A DNA stretch of 64,000 nt from Anaerolineaceae bacterium UBA1415 (GTDB lineage Bacteria; Chloroflexota; Anaerolineae; Anaerolineales; Anaerolineaceae): the NCBI GenBank assembly GCA_002305635.1, contig DBPR01000004.1:8948-72947 (forward strand), in the 5' to 3' direction. The position numbers and the translations under genes are program-made. Shown one piece after another: positions 58,608 to 64,000 of this stretch; the stretch's first letter is position 1, and each line of letters starts with the position of its first letter. The notes below the pieces were generated by a model. That model made no database searches, was not told the DNA's origin, and worked only from the letters and a program-made list of their open reading frames with translations.

Positions 58608-60515
58608 ATGATCCTGCAAAACCTGGCCAAGTTTTATGATATTTTGCTTGAAGATAAGGATGTCGGGATCGCTCCTCCCGGCTTCAGCGTGGTCAATATC
58701 AATTTTTTGCTCAACCTCAGCCCTGAAGGAGAACTGCTTGATCTTCTATATGTCTTTCAGCCCCGACAGGTGAAAAATAAAGTGATCGAGGACCCCAGAC
58801 GCATTATTTTGCCGGAAGCCGTAAAACGCAGTTCAGGCGTTGCTCCCAACCTGCTTTGGGATAATGCCACCTATGTTCTGGGAATCGCGGATGACAGCAA
58901 GACACAGGCGTACATTGCGGATCGTTTTGAACAGTTCCGACTGCACAACCTGATGTTTTTGGAAAAGATCCCCGGCCCTGAAGCAAGCGCCTTACGGAAA
59001 TTCCTGACAAAGTACAGCTTGGAAGAATTGAGTTCCCATCAAGTGGTCGTTCCAAATATTGAAGCCTTGCTCAAAAGCACTGGATTTTTGACCTTCCAAT
59101 ATGCGGAAACAAACAGCTTGATCGCAGACACAAAAGCGATACCAGACGCGATCCATCATGCCTGGGTCAATCCATCGGAAGACACAAAGATCGCTCAATG
59201 TCTTGTGACCGGGCTCGAAGAGCCGGTTCAGCGCATTCATGCCGCTATCAAAGGCGTGAGGGATGTAAATTCTTCCGGCGGCTCGATCGTTTCGTTTAAT
59301 AACAGCGCTTACGAGTCGTACGGTAAAGTAAAAGGTCAGGGACTGAACGCCCCGGTTGGCGAAACGGCTGCTTTTGCCTACACCACGGCACTAAACTACC
59401 TTTTGTCCAAAGAAAACCCGCATCCCAAACTTCAGATCGGCGACGCGACGGTAGTCTACTGGGCGGAAAGCACCAATCCACTCTATGCGGATATCTTTCA
59501 GATGATGATGGACCCGCAGGGGTTCACAGAACCGGAGCCCGATTCAAAGACCGATACCAAAAGCCGCTATGACAATAAGATGACCGAGCTTCTGGGGAAA
59601 ATTGGCGAGAGCATCCAAAGCGGAAAGGTGCTTGATTTTGAGGCAATCGAATCGGGATTGGACACAAACACAAGGTTTCATGTGCTCGGGCTTTCCCCCA
59701 ATACGGCACGGATATCGATCCGCTTTTATGAGATGGCGCCTTTCAGGAACATCCTTGCCCGATTGATCCAACACTACGAAGACCTGAACATGGGGCAGAA
59801 TTACCCATGGTCGGTCTGGAGATTGCTGAAAGAAACCGTTTCTCCAAAGGCTTCTGACCAAACTCCGGCGCCGCTTTTGGGCGGCGCTGTCATGCGGTCG
59901 ATCCTGACCGGTTTGCCCTATCCCGCCGCGCTCTATTACGCGGTCATCAACCGCATCCGTGCCGATTCCGACGAGCCGGAAAAACGTTTTTACAAGATCA
60001 ATCCAATCCGGGTTGGCATCATCAAAGCCTGCCTGACCCGAAAATATCGCGCTCAGAAAAATGATCAATATACGGAGGTTCTCACAATGGCATTAAATCC
60101 AAATTCAACCAATCAGGCTTATCTGCTTGGGCGCCTGTTTGCTGTGCTCGAAAAGGCACAGGAAGACGCCTTGGGAAGTAACCTGAACGCAACCATCAAA
60201 GATCGCTACTTCACATCCGCCTGCGCCAGCCCCGCCTCAACTTTCCCGATCATTCTGCGGCTTTCCCAGCATCACATTTCAAAATCAGAATACGGGAGAA
60301 ACACAGAATGGCGAATTCGGGAAATTATGGACTTGCTTGAGATCGATAACGATCCATTCCCAAAACGCTTGTCTTTGGACGAGCAGGGCATCTTTATCCT
60401 CGGTTATTACCATCAACGCACCAGCCTGTTCACCAAACGTGAAGCTCAGGATCAGGATGAGACCGAAGACCAGGATGCCGCAACTGACACCCCATCACAA
60501 CTGCAATTAAATTAA
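58608..60515 (+). CDS. cas8c: Cas8c large subunit (Csd1)
   Basis: 635 residues. Csd1-type sequence: GIAPPGFSVVNINFLLNL, PYLLG-like positions replaced by ATYVLGIADD, VKGQGLNAPVGETAAFAYTT followed by ALNYLL, and FHVLGLSPNTARISIRFYEM. It recognises the PAM and holds the effector complex. A short Asp/Glu/Gln-rich C-terminal tail is present (QDQDETEDQDAATDT). An internal start within its last quarter (separate entry) probably makes the small subunit. Confidence 0.92.
   Translation: MILQNLAKFYDILLEDKDVGIAPPGFSVVNINFLLNLSPEGELLDLLYVFQPRQVKNKVIEDPRRIILPEAVKRSSGVAPNLLWDNATYVLGIADDSKTQAYIADRFEQFRLHNLMFLEKIPGPEASALRKFLTKYSLEELSSHQVVVPNIEALLKSTGFLTFQYAETNSLIADTKAIPDAIHHAWVNPSEDTKIAQCLVTGLEEPVQRIHAAIKGVRDVNSSGGSIVSFNNSAYESYGKVKGQGLNAPVGETAAFAYTTALNYLLSKENPHPKLQIGDATVVYWAESTNPLYADIFQMMMDPQGFTEPEPDSKTDTKSRYDNKMTELLGKIGESIQSGKVLDFEAIESGLDTNTRFHVLGLSPNTARISIRFYEMAPFRNILARLIQHYEDLNMGQNYPWSVWRLLKETVSPKASDQTPAPLLGGAVMRSILTGLPYPAALYYAVINRIRADSDEPEKRFYKINPIRVGIIKACLTRKYRAQKNDQYTEVLTMALNPNSTNQAYLLGRLFAVLEKAQEDALGSNLNATIKDRYFTSACASPASTFPIILRLSQHHISKSEYGRNTEWRIREIMDLLEIDNDPFPKRLSLDEQGIFILGYYHQRTSLFTKREAQDQDETEDQDAATDTPSQLQLN
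60087..60515 (+). CDS. cas11: Cas11c small subunit from an internal start in cas8c
   Basis: An in-frame ATG at 60087 is preceded by GGAGG at 60074-60078 with an 8-nt spacer. It would give 142 residues beginning MALNPNSTNQAYLLGRLFAV. Internal translation of Cas11 from the 3' part of cas8 is established for type I-C (and I-B, I-D) systems, and this site has the expected place and quality. It supplies the minor-filament subunit that has no separate gene. Confidence 0.8.
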   Translation: MALNPNSTNQAYLLGRLFAVLEKAQEDALGSNLNATIKDRYFTSACASPASTFPIILRLSQHHISKSEYGRNTEWRIREIMDLLEIDNDPFPKRLSLDEQGIFILGYYHQRTSLFTKREAQDQDETEDQDAATDTPSQLQLN

Positions 60516-60527
60516 TAAGGAGAAGAA

Positions 60528-61439
60528 ATGGAAGCAAAAACACCCCTCAATAATCGCTATGAGTTCGTATTACTTTATGACGTCGAAAACGGAAATCCCA
60601 ATGGCGACCCCGATGCCGGCAACATGCCCCGCATCGACCCGGAAACCGGCTTTGGCATCGTTACCGATGTCTGCCTGAAGCGAAAGATTCGCAATTATGT
60701 CGAGATCGTCAAAGGCGGTCAGGCGCCCTATAAGATTTACGTCACCGAAGGCATTCCGCTCAACACCCAGCACAAACAGGCTTATCTCAATACCGGCATT
60801 ACCATGCCCGAAAAATCGAAAAACGTTCCCGATGACGATCTGCTCATCGTGCGCCAATGGATGTGTGACAACTTCTACGACGTGCGCGCGTTTGGCGCTG
60901 TCATGACCACGGGCGTGAATTGCGGTCAGGTGCGCGGCCCCGTGCAGTTGAACTTTTCCCGCAGCATCGACCCCATCCTACAGCAGGAAGTGACCATCAC
61001 CCGTGTTACCGTCACGCAGGAAGAGGTCGATAAGAAAACCGAGATGGGCCGCAAGCACATTGTGCCTTATGGCTTGTATCGCGTGGAAGGCTATATTTCC
61101 GCAAACCTGGCAAACAAGGAAATTACGCTGAAAAACAACCCTGACAAAACTTCTTATTACACTGGTTTCTCCGAAGAAGACCTGGAGCTCTTCTGGGATG
61201 CGCTGGTGAACATGTTTGAGTTCGACCGTTCTGCTTCCCGCGGCAAAATGTCCTCCCGCAAACTTTTTATTTTCAAACACGAATCCGCGCTCGGGAATGC
61301 TCACGCGCAAACGCTCTTTGACCTGATCAAAGTGGAACGAAAAGACGATAAAGGAGTTGCGCGCAGCTTTAGTGATTACGTGGTTGATGTCGATCGCGAC
61401 GCAATACCCGAGGGTATTCAACTGATCGAAAGACTCTAA
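60528..61439 (+). CDS. cas7: Cas7c (Csd2) backbone subunit
   Basis: 303 residues. YEFVLLYDVENGNPNGDPDA is the conserved N-terminal strand and loop, followed by MPRIDPETGFGIVTDVCLKR and KIRNYV, and the thumb region DVRAFGAVMTTGVNCGQVRG. Several copies line the crRNA in the Cascade complex. AAGGAG precedes the ATG, and cas4 begins 3 nt after its stop. Confidence 0.95.
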   Translation: MEAKTPLNNRYEFVLLYDVENGNPNGDPDAGNMPRIDPETGFGIVTDVCLKRKIRNYVEIVKGGQAPYKIYVTEGIPLNTQHKQAYLNTGITMPEKSKNVPDDDLLIVRQWMCDNFYDVRAFGAVMTTGVNCGQVRGPVQLNFSRSIDPILQQEVTITRVTVTQEEVDKKTEMGRKHIVPYGLYRVEGYISANLANKEITLKNNPDKTSYYTGFSEEDLELFWDALVNMFEFDRSASRGKMSSRKLFIFKHESALGNAHAQTLFDLIKVERKDDKGVARSFSDYVVDVDRDAIPEGIQLIERL

Positions 61440-61441
61440 GC

Positions 61442-62101
61442 ATGAAAGCGGGCAACGATCTTTTGCCCTTGTCGGGGTTGCAGCACTTTTTGTTTTGCCG
61501 TCGGCAATGGGCGCTGATCCACATCGAACGCCAATGGCAGGAAAATTACTTCACCGTGGACGGAAAGATCCTGCACGGAAGGGTCGATGATCCCTTTTTT
61601 ACCGAAAGCCGATCGGGGGTGATCCTCTCCCGATCGGTACCCATCCGGTCGGACAGCATTGGCTTATCAGGAGTTTGTGACCTGGTTGAATTTACCGCCT
61701 CAGAAAGTGGCGTCATTTTGCCTGGAAGATCAGGTTTCTATCAGCCAAATGTTGTGGAATATAAGCGCGGCAAGCCCAAAGAAGGCGATTTTGATGAGGC
61801 ACAGGTCTGTGCCCAATCAATCTGCCTGGAAGAGATGCTCTCAACAAATATAACTCACGGTTGGATCTACTATGGTCTCACGCGCCGTCGGGTAAAGGTC
61901 GATCTGACCGCTGAACTGCGTGAGACGGTTATTCGGGCAGCCAGTGAGATGAACCAGTATTTCACAAGGCGCTATACGCCAAAGGTCAAAAAGCATAAGG
62001 GCTGTCGTTCCTGTTCATTGGCTGATATTTGCCTACCGGAACTGATGAGCCCTGCCGCCGATAGCGAAAGCTATATCAACCAGTTTATGCAAGGGGAGTG
62101 A
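61442..62101 (+). CDS. cas4: Cas4 nuclease
   Basis: 219 residues. LSGLQHFLFCRRQWALIHIE contains the first FeS Cys, VVEYKRGKPKEGDFDEAQVC with the RecB-type catalytic Lys, and the cluster-ending CRSCSLADIC at about 198-207 (three Cys). Cas4 trims and selects PAM-containing pre-spacers, working with Cas1-Cas2. The ATG follows closely on the cas7 stop. Confidence 0.93.
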   Translation: MKAGNDLLPLSGLQHFLFCRRQWALIHIERQWQENYFTVDGKILHGRVDDPFFTESRSGVILSRSVPIRSDSIGLSGVCDLVEFTASESGVILPGRSGFYQPNVVEYKRGKPKEGDFDEAQVCAQSICLEEMLSTNITHGWIYYGLTRRRVKVDLTAELRETVIRAASEMNQYFTRRYTPKVKKHKGCRSCSLADICLPELMSPAADSESYINQFMQGE

Positions 62102-62104
62102 GCG

Positions 62105-63136
62105 ATGAAAAAACTTGGAAATGTCCTTTATATTACAAGCCCGGATGCTTATCTGGGGCTTGAAGACGAAGCCATCACCATTAGCAAAGAAGGTCAGCCC
62201 ACCCGTAAATTGCCTTTGCTCAACCTGCAGGGGATCGTCTGCTTTAATTACACCGGTGTCAGCCCAGCCTTGATGGGAGCTTGTGTGGATCGTGATATTG
62301 GCTTGTGCTTCCTGAGACCGAGTGGGCGTTTTTTGGCTCGGGTTGAAGGGCAGGTGAGCGGTAATGTATTATTGCGCAAAAAACAGTATGCCGTTTCAGA
62401 GGATCGTGAGACTTTCTTGCCCGTCGCAAAAAACTTTGTCCTCGGCAAGCTCTATAACCAGCGCAAAGTTCTGCAAAGAACCCTGCGCGACCATGCCCTG
62501 CTGATCGAAAGCGAAAACTTTGTCAGCGCGATATCCATCCTGAAGGAATTAATGCAGGCTTCCCGCCTGGCCAAAGATGAAGCTGAGTTGATGGCGATCG
62601 AGGGCAATGCCGCGCGCAGATATTTTGGACTGTTTGATCAAATGATCTTTCAGAACAAAGAGGAATTCCGCTTTGAGGAACGCAATCGGCGCCCACCTTT
62701 GGACCGGATGAATGCGTTATTGTCCTTTTTCTACGTATTACTGGCAAATGAAGCCGCTTCGGCTTTGGAGGCGGTTGGCCTGGACCCCTATGTGGGCTTC
62801 TTCCATGCCGACAGACTCGGCAGACGCTCCCTTGCGTTGGATATCATGGAAGAATTGCGCCCGGTAATGTGTGACCGTCTTGCGTTAAATCTGGTCAATC
62901 GCCGCCAGATCTCGCCTAAAGGCTTTGTCATCAAGGAAAGCGGCGGCGTATTGATGGACGATGAGACCCGTAAGGCAGTATTGACCGCCTGGCAGGAAAA
63001 GAAAAAAGAGGAGATCCAGCACCCATTTCTGAAAGAAAAGATCCCCTATGGCTTGTTGCCGCATGTTCAGGCATTGCTGCTTGCGCGGCATCTCAGGGGA
63101 GACCTGCAGTCTTATCCGCCATATTTTTGGGAGTAG
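62105..63136 (+). CDS. cas1: Cas1 integrase
   Basis: 343 residues, full length. Metal ligands are in EGNAARRYFGLFDQMI (Glu) and in GFFHADRLGRRSLALDIMEE (His and Asp). It inserts spacers at the leader end of the array. The gene starts 3 nt after the cas4 stop region, GGGGAG upstream, and cas2 starts 6 nt after it ends. Confidence 0.95.
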   Translation: MKKLGNVLYITSPDAYLGLEDEAITISKEGQPTRKLPLLNLQGIVCFNYTGVSPALMGACVDRDIGLCFLRPSGRFLARVEGQVSGNVLLRKKQYAVSEDRETFLPVAKNFVLGKLYNQRKVLQRTLRDHALLIESENFVSAISILKELMQASRLAKDEAELMAIEGNAARRYFGLFDQMIFQNKEEFRFEERNRRPPLDRMNALLSFFYVLLANEAASALEAVGLDPYVGFFHADRLGRRSLALDIMEELRPVMCDRLALNLVNRRQISPKGFVIKESGGVLMDDETRKAVLTAWQEKKKEEIQHPFLKEKIPYGLLPHVQALLLARHLRGDLQSYPPYFWE

Positions 63137-63142
63137 AACGAA

Positions 63143-63433
63143 ATGATGATCGTGGTTAGTTATGATGTCAACACCGAGAGCGAAGGCGGAAAGAAACGCC
63201 TCAGAAGGGTGGCGAAAGCCTGCCAGAGCCATGGTCAACGGGTTCAGAATTCGGTTTTTGAGTGCATTCTGGATACCGGGCAGCTGCGGGCGCTGCAGAA
63301 CAAATTGGAAGCCATCATTGATGTGGAAAAGGACAGCCTTCGCTATTATGTGCTTGGGAATCAATGGGAAAACAAGGTGCGGCATGTTGGTGCCAAAAAG
63401 GTGGTCCACATGGAAGACACCTTGATATTGTAA
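63143..63433 (+). CDS. cas2: Cas2
   Basis: 96 residues. MIVVSYDVNTESEGGKKRLR with the conserved Asp in SYDV, and RVQNSVFECIL are the family signatures. It forms the Cas1-Cas2 integration complex. It is the last gene of the operon, 150 nt before the first repeat. Confidence 0.95.
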   Translation: MMIVVSYDVNTESEGGKKRLRRVAKACQSHGQRVQNSVFECILDTGQLRALQNKLEAIIDVEKDSLRYYVLGNQWENKVRHVGAKKVVHMEDTLIL

Positions 63434-63583
63434 GATGCGAACCGCAAGTGAACAGCCCTGATAGGAGGAGGTTCGCGGGAAAATAGGGTTATAATAGAGC
63501 GTAGAGCGAAGAAAGAACAGCGCACTTTTTGCTCTGGAGGCAAGATATGAGGGCGTAGAATAAGGGAAGCCCAAAATCTTGCG
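63434..63583 (+). promoter_or_regulatory. CRISPR leader
   Basis: The 150 nt between cas2 and the first repeat are AT-richer near the array. A hairpin with GCGAACC (63437-63443) and GGTTCGC (63470-63476) follows cas2, and TATAAT at 63490-63495 is the likely array promoter -10 element. The repeats run in the same direction as the cas genes, so this leader is at the correct end for new spacer insertion. Confidence 0.65.
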
Positions 63584-64000
63584 GTCGCCTCCTGCGCGGA
63601 GGCGTGGATTGAAACATTCAGCCAAAAGGTGATGTCATCACCGTTTGAGTCGCCTCCTGCGCGGAGGCGTGGATTGAAACTGGGTTGTTGAGGAGAAAAG
63701 CGTAATGTCCGTCAGTCGCCTCCTGCGCGGAGGCGTGGATTGAAACACCCAAAAGCACTATTTACCATCCTGTTTATCCGTCGCCTCCTGCGCGGAGGCG
63801 TGGATTGAAACCCGGCAAGGTAACCACGGGGTTAATACTCCTCATTGTCGCCTCCTGCGCGGAGGCGTGGATTGAAACCTGGGATGACGCGATGAGGCTG
63901 TGGCTGGACAGGCGTCGCCTCCTGCGCGGAGGCGTGGATTGAAACACAACCGCGACTGGACGAGTCAGGACCATCCGAAAGTCGCCTCCTGCGCGGAGGC
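63584..64000 (+). CRISPR. Type I-C CRISPR array, 6 full repeats and one cut by the window edge
   Basis: The 32-nt repeat (GTCGCCTCCTGCGCGGAGGC then GTGGATTGAAAC) starts at 63584, 63649, 63715, 63780, 63847, 63914 and 63981 (the last truncated at 64000). All copies are identical. Spacers are 33, 34, 33, 35, 35 and 35 nt. The repeat contains the stem CGCCTCC/GGAGGCG and the ATTGAAAC 5' tag, as expected for Cas5c-processed type I-C crRNA. The array continues beyond the window. Confidence 0.97.

Noticed and set aside
63616..63980. Self-targeting spacers against this window
   Set aside because: By eye none of the six spacers matches another part of the window.

Overview
The window reads like a chromosomal segment of a Chloroflexota bacterium, most likely class Anaerolineae. 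That is an inference from gene style only: mid-GC DNA, a short-type alpha-glucan phosphorylase, a DUF4173 membrane protein, MacB-type exporters, a DnaB-DnaD-DnaC primosome cluster and a compact type I-C CRISPR-Cas locus. No rRNA or taxonomic marker is present to settle it.

Layout. 1-7132 is the right part of a phage-like head cluster: the tail end of an upstream gene, portal, a protease-capsid fusion with an internal capsid start, small genes and two tail-like proteins. No tape measure, lysis or integrase gene is visible. 7187-13644 holds DegV, a HerA-like ATPase, a KilA-N protein, dihydropteroate synthase (folP) and a pyrophosphatase-like protein. 13749-18640 is an ABC exporter operon divergent from a two-component system. 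18743-22769 is an accessory stretch: a transglutaminase-fold protein overlapping a Fic protein, a small P-loop kinase, a chain of tiny same-frame ORFs, a GNAT acetyltransferase and a BRO-family protein. 22861-28874 has an M20 peptidase, an OmpR/HisKA two-component system, tRNA-Phe with a clear promoter and terminator, a small acidic protein and a divergent phosphofructokinase-like protein.

28933-35259 contains a MacB-type exporter operon, an isochorismatase-like hydrolase, membrane proteins and a regulator whose receiver has lost its phospho-acceptor. 35674-39617 is a bifunctional nuclease followed by a primosome operon: DnaB, a DnaD-domain protein and a helicase loader with two complete AAA+ domains. 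40218-46139 covers glycogen phosphorylase, a UPF0316 membrane protein, two HAD phosphatases and a membrane-anchored HExxH protein. 46165-55424 carries an MFS transporter, PlsC, a DnaJ-type chaperone, a PfkB kinase, two membrane proteins and a GH1 glycosidase. 55649-64000 is a complete type I-C CRISPR-Cas system (cas3-cas5-cas8c[cas11]-cas7-cas4-cas1-cas2), its leader, and the first repeats of an array running off the right edge.

The most unusual non-coding signal is a family of about eight intergenic hairpins at 8.4, 39.8-40.0, 43.8 and 52.0 kb. They share conserved outer ends (CGTCGGATTGA ... TCAATCNCGACCTAC) but have unrelated, nearly always perfectly self-complementary inner stems. Two loci also share a 24-bp TATAAT-containing motif; at one of them its terminal ACTTGAT is expanded into six tandem copies. 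The other leading observations are the internal starts in the capsid fusion and in cas8c, the duplicated AAA+ loader, the Fic-transglutaminase pair, the altered phosphofructokinase active site and a 20-bp perfect palindrome upstream of the DUF4173 gene.
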